Below are positions 36,005 through 44,613 of a stretch of 46,421 nt of DNA, piece by piece; within the stretch, counting starts at the first letter, position 1, and each line of letters begins with the position of its first letter. The DNA is taken from assembly GCA_017745235.1 (NCBI GenBank), contig JAGHZU010000015.1:1-46421 (forward strand). The letters are read 5' to 3'. Both the position numbers and the translations under genes were made by a program. The notes below the pieces were generated by a model, which saw nothing but the letters and a program-made list of their open reading frames with translations, made no database searches and had not been told where the DNA came from. Source of the stretch: Caulobacter sp. GTDB taxonomy: Bacteria > Pseudomonadota > Alphaproteobacteria > Caulobacterales > Caulobacteraceae.

Positions 36005-36616
36005 TTAGCCGAACTTCGCGGTGAGGCGAGTTCGGACTTCTGCCGCGCGCAAAGCCCAAGGCCCGCCATCGCTTTCAAGATCTTCAAGGCGATCTTTTGC
36101 CTCACCGAGCCTACCGTCAAAGGCCATCAAGATTGCAATCTGGATCGACCGTAACTTCCGGGATGGCGTATCCTGGGCGAACTTCTGGGATGGCATGTTC
36201 TGCGCGTCAGTCATTTCCACTAGGAGCGCCTTCCGATCGGAAATGCGATCCAAGAAGGGGAGCGCAGCTTCGAGAGAGGTCTTCGCCATCAGCGCGGCGT
36301 CTTCGCCGCTGCCCAACGGCCACCATATATCTCTATCGCCAATCAAGTGGCCAATGCGGGTGCGAAAGACGGCACATGGTTCCGTGATGCTTTTGGCGGC
36401 TTCGCCCCAGCAGGCCTCATGCACATCACTATCGAATACGCCAACATTGATCGTCGCTGTGTCCGCAGATTTGGAAACTTGGACATCGATCACGTGATGA
36501 ACGTCGCTGGCGCGACGCGTCCACGTTTTGCTCTTCCTATGAAATCCGTGAGGCCGCAGGGCGGCATCCATAACTTTCACGGCTTCCGTGGCGCTCGGCA
36601 TAGAGATAGATCCCAT
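36005..36616 (-). CDS. DUF4304-like hypothetical protein
   Basis: The 203-aa product opens with a helix and MDAALRPHGFHRKSKTWTRRASDVHHVIDVQVSKSADTATINVGVF (residues 15-60). This R-K-x-x-W-x-R pattern followed by an 'I-x-x-Q-x-S' strand is the hallmark of DUF4304 proteins, found scattered in many bacteria. The rest (DRDIWWPLG, LPFLDRISDRKALL) fits as well. Codon use is less GC-biased than in flanking genes, suggesting transfer. The CAGGGA before the ATG is a weak ribosome site. Function unknown. Confidence 0.78.
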   Translation of the reverse strand: MGSISMPSATEAVKVMDAALRPHGFHRKSKTWTRRASDVHHVIDVQVSKSADTATINVGVFDSDVHEACWGEAAKSITEPCAVFRTRIGHLIGDRDIWWPLGSGEDAALMAKTSLEAALPFLDRISDRKALLVEMTDAQNMPSQKFAQDTPSRKLRSIQIAILMAFDGRLGEAKDRLEDLESDGGPWALRAAEVRTRLTAKFG

Positions 36617-36643
36617 ACGTCCCTGTGATGCTCTGTGCTGCTT

Positions 36644-37210
36644 CTAGGCGCAAGGTCCGCCATGGGTGGAGGGTGCGCCGCGTGTATGCTGCTGTCCGCG
36701 CGAGCGATAGATGGCGAAAAAGGCCACGCCCATAATGGCGCTTACGCTGGCGGCTACGACACTTCGGCGCGCGGCAGTGACCCACCCGTGCGGCGTTAGC
36801 ATTCCATCTTCGAGTGTTAGGCCACCGGCATTGGATGCCGACAGATTTCCGAAGCCCCCGGGAATTCCCCAAACGACTTCAAAGGCCATAGCTCCGAGAA
36901 AAGTCAGCACGGCGACCGCAACTACGAGATGCGCTGCAGTCGCTCCCGGAAAGTGCGCGCGCACTTTCATGAATAGCCAAGCCGAAATCGCGATGCTGGC
37001 GCCAAACGCGACAAACATGAGAGCCGCTGCGATACCGATCCGGGGCCAGCTAGGTGATAGAGCGTCGTATTGTAGCGCGAACATCCAATCCTGAAGCGGG
37101 TTGGGTTGGAGCAGAATGGCGGTAGTGAGCAAAGTCGCGGTCAGGGCGGCTACGGCTGCTGCGAGCGCGACGGTGGCAAATCCCGACGCCGGTGACTTCT
37201 CTTGCAGCAT
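36644..37210 (-). CDS. Hypothetical four-TM membrane protein
   Basis: A 188-aa product with four hydrophobic segments: FATVALAAAVAALTATLLTTAILL, IGIAAALMFVAFGASIAISAWLFM, AAHLVVAVAVLTFLGAMAFEVVWGI and SVVAASVSAIMGVAFFAIY. The soluble loop between segments 3 and 4 includes GGFGNLSASNAGGLTLEDGML. GGAAG lies 5 nt before the ATG at 37210; the in-frame GTG at 37222 is less likely. It is 27 nt upstream of the DUF4304-like gene in the same direction, a possible two-gene unit. Lower GC than neighbours. Not a recognised family. Confidence 0.68.
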   Translation of the reverse strand: MLQEKSPASGFATVALAAAVAALTATLLTTAILLQPNPLQDWMFALQYDALSPSWPRIGIAAALMFVAFGASIAISAWLFMKVRAHFPGATAAHLVVAVAVLTFLGAMAFEVVWGIPGGFGNLSASNAGGLTLEDGMLTPHGWVTAARRSVVAASVSAIMGVAFFAIYRSRGQQHTRGAPSTHGGPCA

Positions 37211-37405
37211 GTTTTCTTCCACTTCGCTGCCTGACGTTAGCTAGCGGAGTTGCAGAAACAATGCAGCACGCGTCCGACTAGGGTCGTGAACCGAAGCTGG
37301 TCCCGTCGGCCGTTTCGGACGGACGGACCGGCAGAGCACGTGAGCGTCGGCTTGGGCTTACATCCGCCCGCATACGATGGAGGGGCGCCAGGCCGGGCGC
37401 GCAGC

Positions 37406-37438
37406 AAAAAGCCCTCCCCGATGGCGGGGAGGGCTTTT
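37406..37438 (-). terminator. Rho-independent terminator of the first UrcA gene (bidirectional)
   Basis: GCCCTCCCC (37411-37419) pairs with GGGGAGGGC (37426-37434). A-tract and T-tract flank it (AAAAA 37406-37410, TTTT 37435-37438), so it can work both ways. It lies ~50 nt after the UrcA stop at 37487. Confidence 0.9.
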
Positions 37439-37486
37439 CGACTCGCTGACTGGAGAGGGGCTTAAGCTACGCGCCCCTCGGTACGC

Positions 37487-37777
37487 TTAGCGCGAATAGA
37501 CGGCCGGGTTGGCGGCGTTGTAGGCGACCAGTTCCGGGTTGTTCAGCTTGGCGACGGCCTGGTTGACCGAGGCGCGAACGCACGACGGATAGAGGTAGGT
37601 GGCCAGCGACTCGCCACGGACGTCCTTCCAGCAGACGGCGCTGGCGGCCTTCACGATTTCGGCGCGCAGCTCGGCGGGGGCCTTGCCGGCGGTCTTGATG
37701 CGGACTTCGGCGGCGCCGGCGGGAGCGGCGGCGAACAGGGCGACGGCCGAGGCGGCCAGAACGATGGAGCGGATCAT
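37487..37777 (-). CDS. UrcA-family secreted protein, copy 1
   Basis: The 96-aa protein has a signal peptide (MIRSIVLAASAVALFAAAPAGA, cleavage near AEV). The mature part, VRIKTAGKAPAELRAEIVKAASAVCWKDVRGESLATYLYPSCVRASVNQAVAKLN, shows the two conserved Cys and the 'A-I-x-A-A-x-x-V-C ... C-V-x-x-x-V-x-x-A-V' pattern of UrcA proteins, periplasmic proteins of unknown function that occur in several copies in Caulobacterales. GGAA lies ~8 nt before ATG 37777. The gene has its own promoter (37878-37906) and terminator. Confidence 0.86.
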   Translation of the reverse strand: MIRSIVLAASAVALFAAAPAGAAEVRIKTAGKAPAELRAEIVKAASAVCWKDVRGESLATYLYPSCVRASVNQAVAKLNNPELVAYNAANPAVYSR

Positions 37778-37877
37778 GGGACGATTCCAGGACAACGGGT
37801 GATTCCAAGACCCGTCCCGACGCGTTCCCCCTCGGCGACTGGTCCAGGATCTCGCCCGCTCTGCCGCCTTCGAGGCG

Positions 37878-37906
37878 CATATAGGCGCACCCCGATCAGT
37901 TATCAA
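37878..37906 (-). promoter_or_regulatory. Promoter of UrcA copy 1 with overlapping palindrome
   Basis: On the minus strand TTGATA (37906-37901), 17-nt spacer, TATATG (37883-37878). The imperfect palindrome TTATC-AAC-GATAA (37900-37912, + strand) overlaps the -35, suggesting repression. The predicted leader is about 95 nt and contains GAGCGGGCGAGATCC, shared with the second UrcA gene. Confidence 0.6.
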
Positions 37907-38046
37907 CGATAATGTTGCACTGCAGGAAATAAATCGGTGGATTCCCGACACCGGTTTCCACTCGCCCCTGCGAGAGGCGGTCGAAGACGGCGGGATGGCC
38001 CGGTCCCTGGCCCCGACAGGCGCGAGACCGGGCCCTTCCCGGGGGA

Positions 38047-38352
38047 TCAGTAGCTGGCGCGCTGAAGGCGGCCGGCGGCCCACGCGGACTTGTCGTAGGC
38101 GATCAGGGTGGGGCTGCCCGCGCGCTTGACGGCGTCGCGGGTCACGTCGCGCACGCAGTAGGGCATGGCGTCCGCGGCGTCCGGGCCAACGCCCAGGTCC
38201 TGACGGCAGATGCTGGTGGCGGCGCTGACGATGTCGGCGTGGATGGCGGCGTCGCTGCGGCCGCGAACCTTGACGCGAGCTTCGCCGGCGAAGGCCGAGG
38301 TGGCGGTCAGGGCGACGAGGGCCGAGGCGGCCAGAACAGACAGAGTTTTCAT
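38047..38352 (-). CDS. UrcA-family secreted protein, copy 2
   Basis: The 101-aa protein has a signal peptide (MKTLSVLAASALVALTATSAFA, cleavage before GEA). The mature domain, ARVKVRGRSDAAIHADIVSAATSICRQDLGVGPDAADAMPYCVRDVTRDAVKRAG, has the same two-Cys UrcA pattern as copy 1 with a longer inter-Cys loop. The two genes are tandem and same-direction, 269 nt apart, and share a 15-nt leader element, so they arose by duplication. The mature domains have diverged well. Two operator-like 14-mers lie 90-117 nt upstream. Confidence 0.85.
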   Translation of the reverse strand: MKTLSVLAASALVALTATSAFAGEARVKVRGRSDAAIHADIVSAATSICRQDLGVGPDAADAMPYCVRDVTRDAVKRAGSPTLIAYDKSAWAAGRLQRASY

Positions 38353-38441
38353 GGTTCAGTTCCGAAAGGGGGTTGGATGACAACCACCTCCCGAAGCGTT
38401 CCTCTGACGGCCTTGGGGATCTCGCCCGCTCATCCCGTCTT

Positions 38442-38469
38442 TGATACCGCTAACATGACAACGTTGTCA
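38442..38469. promoter_or_regulatory. Two abutting LacI-type operator-like 14-mers upstream of UrcA copy 2
   Basis: TGATACCGCTAACA (38442-38455, imperfect palindrome) directly adjoins TGACAACGTTGTCA (38456-38469, perfect palindrome). The second is identical to the operator of the candidate small RNA at 1156. They lie 90-117 nt upstream of the UrcA ATG. On the minus strand GTGACA with TATCAA 18 nt later is a possible promoter overlapping both. Confidence 0.5.
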
Positions 38470-38572
38470 CCGCAACCAAAATATTGAGTTTCAAGAGAAA
38501 CTACCTTTGAGGGGGCGACTGGCCTGCGCCAGACGTCGCTCCTCTCCCGCAGGAGGACGAACAGGCCGCGCC

Positions 38573-39634
38573 CTAGCGGCGCCTCGCCGGCTTCTTCGGC
38601 GGAGGCGCGGGAGGCTCCGGCGGCGCGGGAGTCCAGTCGAAGGCCAGCAGCAGGGTGCGCTGGGAGCCGGCGTCGTTGTCGTCGGACAGCAGGTAGACGC
38701 GCGTGGCGCCCGAGGGCGAGCGGCTGAGGGCCACGCCTTCGAAGTTGTCGCGGGTGATCGCGCCGTCGAGCGTAAGACTGGCGATCGGGTACTGGCGGTT
38801 GGCCGGGGCGCGGGGGTCCGCCAGGAAGCGCACCTGGGCGCGCCAGCCCCGGATCGGGTCGTAGGCGCGGTAGAGGGCGGCGATGGCCTTGCCGTCGAAG
38901 GCGGCGAAGCTGGTCAGGCCCCAGGTGAAGTCCGGCGGCGGCTGCGGGGCCAGGGTCTCGCACGCGGCCGACAGCCGGCACAGCCACACCTCGCCCTCCT
39001 CGCCGCCCACCAGATAGGCGTCCGGACCGGCGACGGGATAGGCGACGATGGCCTCCATCCCCTCGTTCTCGGGGAAGGTGGTGGCGGGCTTAGGCGCCTC
39101 GCGCGGCGGACCGAAGGTTCCGTCGGCCTGGCGCGGATAGAGCCAGATGCGGTGGCGGCGCTCGAAGCTGACCAGGCGGTCGCCATTGGGCAGCACCGTC
39201 ACGCCCTCGGCGTCGGCCCACTCCTTGCCCTGCAGCGGCTTGCCGTCCTGGCCCTGCAGCGGTGAGAGCTTGCCGTTCGTCAGGCCGACCAGGCGTCCGG
39301 CCTCGTCCAGCTGCAGGCGCGCCTCGAACAGGTCGCCCTCGTCCGACACCGACAGCAGGCCGCCGGTTCCATCCAGGTGCAGGTCGGACAGACCATGCAG
39401 GCGGCTGGTGTCGGTGCTGGTGATGGCGATCCCGCCCGCATAGACGAAGCGGCCGATGGCGACGGGCGGCGGGACGGCCGAGCTGAGCGGCACGGGCGTG
39501 GTCGTCAGGCCGATCTCGGGGCCGACCTTGACCGGGGCCACGGGCGTGACGACGGGCGTCGGCGCGGGACGGCCGCACTGGCCTAGCGTGGCGACGCCCA
39601 GGCCCAGGATCAGCGCCAGGCGCGCTCCGATCAC
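38573..39634 (-). CDS. Phytase-like (esterase-like activity of phytase) secreted protein
   Basis: The 353-aa protein has an N-terminal hydrophobic signal ([20 protein letters not shown], possibly a lipoprotein Cys20). The body is a six-bladed beta-propeller type: [90 protein letters not shown]. These fit the phytase-like family with esterase-like activity annotation. It ends with a Pro/Lys/Arg-rich tail. GTG at 39634 overlaps the CobT-like stop as GTGA. Substrate unknown. Confidence 0.86.
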   Translation of the reverse strand: MIGARLALILGLGVATLGQCGRPAPTPVVTPVAPVKVGPEIGLTTTPVPLSSAVPPPVAIGRFVYAGGIAITSTDTSRLHGLSDLHLDGTGGLLSVSDEGDLFEARLQLDEAGRLVGLTNGKLSPLQGQDGKPLQGKEWADAEGVTVLPNGDRLVSFERRHRIWLYPRQADGTFGPPREAPKPATTFPENEGMEAIVAYPVAGPDAYLVGGEEGEVWLCRLSAACETLAPQPPPDFTWGLTSFAAFDGKAIAALYRAYDPIRGWRAQVRFLADPRAPANRQYPIASLTLDGAITRDNFEGVALSRSPSGATRVYLLSDDNDAGSQRTLLLAFDWTPAPPEPPAPPPKKPARRR

Positions 39635-41559
39635 GCGGGGACCTTGCGGGCGGCGGCCGGAGCCGAAGGACGCACCGTGGGCGGAGCCGCCAGCAGGCCG
39701 CGGGTGCGGCCCACGGCCTTGGGTTCTTCATCGAAGAGGCCCGCCAGCTGATCGACCAGGGCGCCGCCCAGCTGTTCCACATCGACGATGGTGACGGCGC
39801 GGCGGTAGTAGCGCGTGACGTCGTGGCCGATGCCCACGGCGATCAGCTCGACCGGGCTCTTGGTCTCGATCTCGGCGATCACCTGCCGCAAGTGGCGCTC
39901 CAGATAGTGGCCCGAATTGACGCTGAGGGTGGAGTCGTCCACCGGAGCGCCGTCGGAGATCACCATCAGAATGCGGCGGGCTTCGGGCCGGTGGACCAGC
40001 CGCTGGTGCGCCCACATCAGGGCCTCGCCGTCGATGTTTTCCTTCAGCAGGCCCTCGCGCATCATCAGGCCCAGGTTCTTGCGGGCCCGGCGCCAGGGCG
40101 CGTCGGCGGCCTTGTAGATGATGTGGCGCAGATCGTTCAGGCGGCCCGGCGCGGCGGGCTTGCCGTCCTTGATCCATTCGTCGCGGGAATTGCCGCCCTT
40201 CCAGGCGCGGGTGGTGAAGCCCAGCACCTCGACCTTGACCGCGCAGCGTTCCAGCGTGCGGGCCAGGATGTCGGCGCAGACAGCCGCCACCATGATCGGA
40301 CGGCCCCGCATGGAGCCGGAATTGTCGATCAGCAGGGTCACGACCGTGTCGCGGAACTCCACGTCCTCCTCCTGCTTGAACGACAGGGGAGCGGTGGGGT
40401 CGACGATCACCCGGGTCAGGCGGGCGACGTCCAGCATCCCCTCCTCCAGGTCGAAGGTCCAGGCGCGGTTCTGCTGGGCCAGCAGCCGCCGCTGCAGCTT
40501 GTTGGCCAGGCGCGAGACGACGCTGGAGAAGGCCGCCAGCTGCTGGTCCAGATAGGCGCGCAGGCGGGTCAGTTCGTCGGGATCGCACAGGTCCTCGGCC
40601 GGGACCACCTCGTCATAGGCCGTGGTGTAGACCTTGTAGAGCGGCTCGGACGCGCCGGCCGGCGGGGCGTCGGGACGGGCTGGCTTGGCGCCGTCGCCGA
40701 GGTCGGGCGTGTCGTCGCTGTCCTCGGCGGGGCCCTGGTCGTCGGACTGGACGGTGTCCTCGTCGCCGGCCTCGGTCTCGCGATCGGAGGTCTCGGCCTC
40801 CTGCGGCGTGGAGCCGTCGCTCTGCTCGCCCTCGCCTTCGCCCTGGTCCTCGTCGGGAGCGTCGGTCTGGGATTCCTCCTCGCCCTCGTCCTCATCGTTG
40901 CTGTCCTCGGCCTCGGAAAGGTCCTCCCCCAGGTCGAGGTCGCGCAGGATCTCGCGGGTGACCTTGGCGAAGGCGGCCTGGTCGTGGATGGCGGCGGCCA
41001 GGCGGTCCAGGTCCTTGCCGGCCCGGGCCTCGATATCGGGACGCAGGATGTCGACCAGGGCCTTGGCGCCGTCGGGCGGGGCGTCGCCGGTCAGGCGCTC
41101 GCGCACCATAAGGCCCAGGATCTCGGCCATCGGGGCCGACTGGCGGTCTGTGGCGACGTTGCGGGTCAGGCCCTGCTTTTCGAGTCGGTCCTCGAGGGCG
41201 GCGGTCAGGTTGGTGCGCACCCCGCCCAGGGTGTTTGAGCCGATGGCCTCCAGCCGGGCCTGCTCGATCGACTCGAACGCGGCCTGGCCGTCGGGCGAGC
41301 CGGGTCGGGCGCGGGCGTGGGCCAGCGGGTCGTGGTGGGCCAGGCGAAGGGCCATCTGGTCGGCCAGCCCCCGGATGCGGGCGGCCTCGCGCGAGTTCAG
41401 GTCGCGCGGCGGATGAGGCAGCACGGCGCGCTTGCCCACCAGGCTGGGCCCCTCGCCCGAGAACACGACCTCGAGGTCCGGCGTCTCGGCGAGCGAGCGG
41501 GCGGCGTGCGCCAGGGCGCGCTTGAAGGGTTCGGTCGGGCTTTCGGGCTTGGACGCCAT
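39631..41559 (-). CDS. cobT: Cobaltochelatase CobT-like subunit
   Basis: The 642-aa protein has a helical N-terminus, a very acidic low-complexity middle (about residues 205-295, runs of Glu/Asp/Ser) and a C-terminal VWA domain with the MIDAS motif DNSGSMRG. This order is that of CobT, a partner of CobS (AAA ATPase) and CobN in aerobic cobalt insertion into hydrogenobyrinate diamide. The MIDAS region and '[26 protein letters not shown]' are diagnostic. ATG 41559 is used because homology starts there. CobS and CobN are not in the window. It is coupled to the phytase-like gene. Confidence 0.93.
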   Translation of the reverse strand: MASKPESPTEPFKRALAHAARSLAETPDLEVVFSGEGPSLVGKRAVLPHPPRDLNSREAARIRGLADQMALRLAHHDPLAHARARPGSPDGQAAFESIEQARLEAIGSNTLGGVRTNLTAALEDRLEKQGLTRNVATDRQSAPMAEILGLMVRERLTGDAPPDGAKALVDILRPDIEARAGKDLDRLAAAIHDQAAFAKVTREILRDLDLGEDLSEAEDSNDEDEGEEESQTDAPDEDQGEGEGEQSDGSTPQEAETSDRETEAGDEDTVQSDDQGPAEDSDDTPDLGDGAKPARPDAPPAGASEPLYKVYTTAYDEVVPAEDLCDPDELTRLRAYLDQQLAAFSSVVSRLANKLQRRLLAQQNRAWTFDLEEGMLDVARLTRVIVDPTAPLSFKQEEDVEFRDTVVTLLIDNSGSMRGRPIMVAAVCADILARTLERCAVKVEVLGFTTRAWKGGNSRDEWIKDGKPAAPGRLNDLRHIIYKAADAPWRRARKNLGLMMREGLLKENIDGEALMWAHQRLVHRPEARRILMVISDGAPVDDSTLSVNSGHYLERHLRQVIAEIETKSPVELIAVGIGHDVTRYYRRAVTIVDVEQLGGALVDQLAGLFDEEPKAVGRTRGLLAAPPTVRPSAPAAARKVPA

Positions 41560-41672
41560 GGGGAGTGGGTTACCGGCCTGGGACGGCGAAGACAAGGAAC
41601 AGCGAACGTAGGGCCGCGTTCGACTTTGTGAAGCCCGTGTCCGGCGGGCCATCGCAACGAAGGAAACGCATC

Positions 41673-41849
41673 ATGCTGAAATGGGCCCTCATCTTCGCCG
41701 TCATCGCGCTGATCGCCGGCGCCCTGGGCTTCACAGGCATCGCCGGCGCGGCGGCCGGCGTAGCCAAGATCCTGTTCTTCCTGTTCCTGGTGGTGTTCGT
41801 CGTGATGCTGCTGCTGGGGGTGACGGTGTTCAAGTCGGTGGCGAAATAG
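41673..41849 (+). CDS. DUF1328-family small membrane protein
   Basis: The 58-aa protein [20 protein letters not shown]... has two hydrophobic helices joined by TGIAGAAAG, then [13 protein letters not shown] at the end, as in the YtjA/DUF1328 family of small inner-membrane proteins that are often stress-induced. AAGGA lies ~8 nt before the ATG. It lies alone between two genes of opposite strand. Confidence 0.92.
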   Translation: MLKWALIFAVIALIAGALGFTGIAGAAAGVAKILFFLFLVVFVVMLLLGVTVFKSVAK

Positions 41850-41898
41850 GGCCGGGCGACGGAGCTCGCGCGGCTCCGCCGCCGTCCGCTTCGCCGCC

Positions 41899-43068
41899 CT
41901 ACTTCCCCGCGTACGCCTTGGCCTGAACGCCCACCACCTCGACCAGGTCGCCCATGGTCAGGTTCACGTCGACCAGGTGCAGGCCCCAGTCCTTGAGGCG
42001 CACGCCCAGCACCAGCAGGTCGCCGGGGATGTCGTCGGCGCGAGCGTCGGCGGGATCGCCGTGGACGGTGACGGCCAGGTAGTCGAAGCCGTCCTTCTCG
42101 ACGCATTCGCCGCTGACGAGGCCCGGCAGGCTGACGAACGGCGTCTCGGGCGTGGAGGTCTTGGTCCAGACCGTGGCCGGCTTCATCGGCGTGCCCATGA
42201 TGGTCATGTTGCTGAAGTAGCCGTGCAACGGGGCCGAGCCCCCGGCCAGGGCGGCGGGGTTGACGCAGGCGGCCTTCAGGCCGGGCTGCTCGACCTTGCC
42301 GAAGCGGCTGGAGGCCGGAGGCGGGCTGTCGGCGCGGAACGAGACGTAGGAGATCACGCAGCCGGTCTGGCCCGCCTTGCGGCACAGGGGCAGCGAGCCG
42401 TAGCTGTCCTTGGCCGGGTCGACGGGGGTGTTCATGCCCAGGATGAGGGCCGAGACCACCTGCTTCTGCACCGGCTTGCCGTCGATCTCCTTGGCGATCA
42501 GGTCCAGAAGGATGCGCGAGCCCTGGGAATGGCCGATCAGGACCACGCCCCGCCCCTTGTTGTCGCGCGCCAGATAGTCGTTCCAGGCGTCGCGCACGTC
42601 GTCATAGGCCAGTTGGGCGTCGGCGCCCGACGCCTGGCCCATCATCACCTTGCGCAGGGCCGCAAGGGTCACCTGACGATAGAGCGGGGCATAGAGGCGG
42701 CAGACCTTGCCGAAGCGCGCCAGCTGCTGGTTGACCACGCTCTTTTCAGGCAAGTCGGCGACCATGTCGCTGTTCATGCCGGTGTCGGTGGAGACGGTGG
42801 GATAGACATAGAAGCAGTCCACCGGGGCCTTGGGGTCGGCCTTGAAGGTCTCGGTCGTGGTCTTGCCGTCGGCGGCGACCACGGTGGTCGTCTGGTCAAG
42901 GGCGCAGGCGTCCTGGCGGCCGGGACGGCACAGCCAGGCTTCGTCCTTGGTGTAGTCGTTGGGCGCGGGGCGCGCGGCGGGGGCCGAGGCCGGGGACTGG
43001 GCGCAGGCCGCGCCCGACAGACCCAAACCGATCATCAGGCCCAGTGCGGCCAGGACTTTGCGAGACAT
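41899..43068 (-). CDS. Secreted alpha/beta hydrolase, DUF3089
   Basis: The 389-aa protein has a signal peptide (MSRKVLAALGLMIGLGLSGAACAQS). The hydrolase domain shows APVDCFYVYPTVSTDTGMNSDM, CRLYAPLYRQVTLAAL and the nucleophile elbow VVLIGHSQGSRILLDLIAKEIDG (Ser in GHSQG), then the late HGYFSNMTIMGTP and DYLAVTVHGDPADARADDI, with Asp and His as possible triad members. This fits the DUF3089 family. GGAGGGG lies 5 nt before ATG 43068. Substrate unknown; probably an ester in the periplasm. Confidence 0.9.
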   Translation of the reverse strand: MSRKVLAALGLMIGLGLSGAACAQSPASAPAARPAPNDYTKDEAWLCRPGRQDACALDQTTTVVAADGKTTTETFKADPKAPVDCFYVYPTVSTDTGMNSDMVADLPEKSVVNQQLARFGKVCRLYAPLYRQVTLAALRKVMMGQASGADAQLAYDDVRDAWNDYLARDNKGRGVVLIGHSQGSRILLDLIAKEIDGKPVQKQVVSALILGMNTPVDPAKDSYGSLPLCRKAGQTGCVISYVSFRADSPPPASSRFGKVEQPGLKAACVNPAALAGGSAPLHGYFSNMTIMGTPMKPATVWTKTSTPETPFVSLPGLVSGECVEKDGFDYLAVTVHGDPADARADDIPGDLLVLGVRLKDWGLHLVDVNLTMGDLVEVVGVQAKAYAGK

Positions 43069-43236
43069 CCACCCCTCCAACGTTTGTTGGGGCGGAGGAT
43101 GGCGTGGCGAGGGGCGGAAGGAAAGGCCTTACGCCGCCCCGAAGAGGGACTTGCCCCCTTGGCCCCTTGACGCCTCCGCCCACGCCGATACAGCCAGCGG
43201 TCGAGACCGGCCGCGACGGCTGCAAGGAGGGGCGCG

Positions 43237-43923
43237 ATGATCGATTTTCCCGACGACATCTTCACCGAGCCGGAGGACGTGGATCCCGACACCCTGGCCA
43301 ATCTGGGTCCGCTGCGCCGGCTGGCGGGCGTCTGGGAAGGCCGCAAGGGCGTGGACGTCAATCCCAAGGCCGAGGGGCCCGAGCGGCGGGACTATCTCGA
43401 GCGTATCGAGATGCAGCCCATCGACCCACAGGCCAACGGGCCGCAGCTGTTCTACGGCCTGCGCTACCATGTGCACATCGTGGCCTCGGACGAGGACACC
43501 ACGTTCCATGACCAGGTCGGCTATTGGCTGTACGAGCCGGCGACGGGGCTGATCATGCAGACCCTGGCGATCCCGCGCGGCCAGACCGCCCTGGCCAGCG
43601 GCAAGGCCGCGGAAGACGGCTCGGGCCTGCGGATCCGCGCCGACCGCGGCGGCCCGGGCTACGGCATCTGCTCGACCGACTTTCTGGAGTGGGCGTTCCG
43701 CACCGATTCCTACGAGCTGGAGGTGAAGTTCGAGGCTGACGGCGGCTGGTCGTACGTCTCCACCACCATGCTGCAGGTGCGCGGGCGGGACGAGCCGTTC
43801 AAGCATGTGGACCGCAACCGCCTAACCAAGGTGGCGGAGCCGCGCCCCAACCCCTCCGCGCGCATCGCCGCGGGCGAGACCCTGGCGCAGGCGCATGGGT
43901 TCCAGACCATGGGCGGGGCCTGA
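43237..43923 (+). CDS. Nitrobindin-like heme-binding beta-barrel protein (FABP-like)
   Basis: The 228-aa protein has a conserved 'LGPLRRLAGVWEGRKGVD' opening (residues 23-40) as in nitrobindin and DUF1794 proteins. Its beta-barrel strands include RDYLERIEMQPI, LFYGLRYHVHIVA and DQVGYWLYEPATGLIMQTLAIPRGQTALASGKA. Nitrobindins use a C-terminal His to hold heme; FKHVDRNRLTKV near residue 195 supplies a candidate. It may sense or detoxify NO or peroxynitrite. AAGGAGG lies 8 nt before the ATG. Confidence 0.85.
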   Translation: MIDFPDDIFTEPEDVDPDTLANLGPLRRLAGVWEGRKGVDVNPKAEGPERRDYLERIEMQPIDPQANGPQLFYGLRYHVHIVASDEDTTFHDQVGYWLYEPATGLIMQTLAIPRGQTALASGKAAEDGSGLRIRADRGGPGYGICSTDFLEWAFRTDSYELEVKFEADGGWSYVSTTMLQVRGRDEPFKHVDRNRLTKVAEPRPNPSARIAAGETLAQAHGFQTMGGA

Positions 43924-43936
43924 CCCCGGCCTTTCA

Positions 43937-43973
43937 GTCGTCCCGGTCAGCCTCTGCAAGGTTCCGGGACGAC
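43937..43973. repeat. Intergenic hairpin between convergent genes
   Basis: GTCGTCCCGG (43937-43946) pairs perfectly with CCGGGACGAC (43964-43973) across a 17-nt loop. It lies between the nitrobindin-like stop and the stop of the gene at 44000. No T-tract, so it may be a repeat or an mRNA 3'-end stabiliser. Confidence 0.6.
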
Positions 43974-43999
43974 ACCCGGCCTTGATCCAGGCCGAGCCC

Positions 44000-44314
44000 C
44001 TACCCCATCAGCCAGCGGCGGGGATGCTTGTCGCCCAGGGCGCGGGCCTCGCCGGGCTTCAGGCCCAGGTCGCGCATGCGATAGGCGACGATTTCCTTGA
44101 GGGCCTCGACGGGCTCTCGGCCGCCAACGGGGCTGGAGGCCACCGGGCCTGCGTTCATCGCCAGGTCCACGGCGGCCCATTCGGCCTGGGCGCGGTCGGC
44201 CTTGCCGACGGCGAAGTAGTGAGCCCTCGGAACGCGCTCGCCCGGGACCTCGACCATCACGGCCACGACCCAGCCTTCGACGAAGAGATCGGAGTCGGGG
44301 CGCTGGCGGAACAT
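44000..44314 (-). CDS. Hypothetical protein, 104 aa
   Basis: A soluble protein starting MFRQRPDSDLFVEGWVVAVMVEVPG. It has a strand-rich first half (AHYFAVGKADRAQAEWAAVDLAMNAG) and a C-terminal helix (EALKEIVAYRMRDLGLKPGEARALGDKHPRRWLMG). The alternation and ending look like a small conserved alphaproteobacterial protein, but I do not recognise it. It is the last of four leftward genes with two membrane microproteins and an Lrp/AsnC gene upstream. Confidence 0.65.
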   Translation of the reverse strand: MFRQRPDSDLFVEGWVVAVMVEVPGERVPRAHYFAVGKADRAQAEWAAVDLAMNAGPVASSPVGGREPVEALKEIVAYRMRDLGLKPGEARALGDKHPRRWLMG

Positions 44315-44372
44315 GCCCGGTCCATGACCTTCGGGCGGCCCGGCGTCAACGGTTCTTGGATGGGAAAGGGCC

Positions 44373-44501
44373 TCAGCCCACGGCGTGGAACGCGGCCTTG
44401 GCCAGCAGGCCCAGGCCCAGCCAGGTGGCCAGTCCCAGGATGATGAGGCCGGGCGGAGGCAAGCGCCGCTCCCGCAGGCGGTGGACGAGACGCTCACGCA
44501 T
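44373..44501 (-). CDS. 42-aa membrane microprotein, copy 1
   Basis: The 42-aa product has a basic N-terminus (MRERLVHRLRERRLPPPG) and one transmembrane helix (LIILGLATWLGLGLLAKAAF). ATG 44501 is preceded by GGGAGGG at ~8 nt. It has the same length as the protein encoded at 44614 and matches it at about 19 of 42 positions, including W27, the LGL core and A36-A37-F38, so the two are paralogues. Such genes are easily missed by gene finders. Function unknown; the net positive N-terminus predicts a cytoplasmic N-end. Confidence 0.7.
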   Translation of the reverse strand: MRERLVHRLRERRLPPPGLIILGLATWLGLGLLAKAAFHAVG

Positions 44502-44613
44502 GGACGAACCCTCCCGGTGTGGAGCGTGGCTCCGCTCCTTATGGTCAAGTTACGTCAGAATCGGCGACCGCGCTCGCGACCAATTGAAGCGGTCGCAACA
44601 AACTTCGCCGTGC

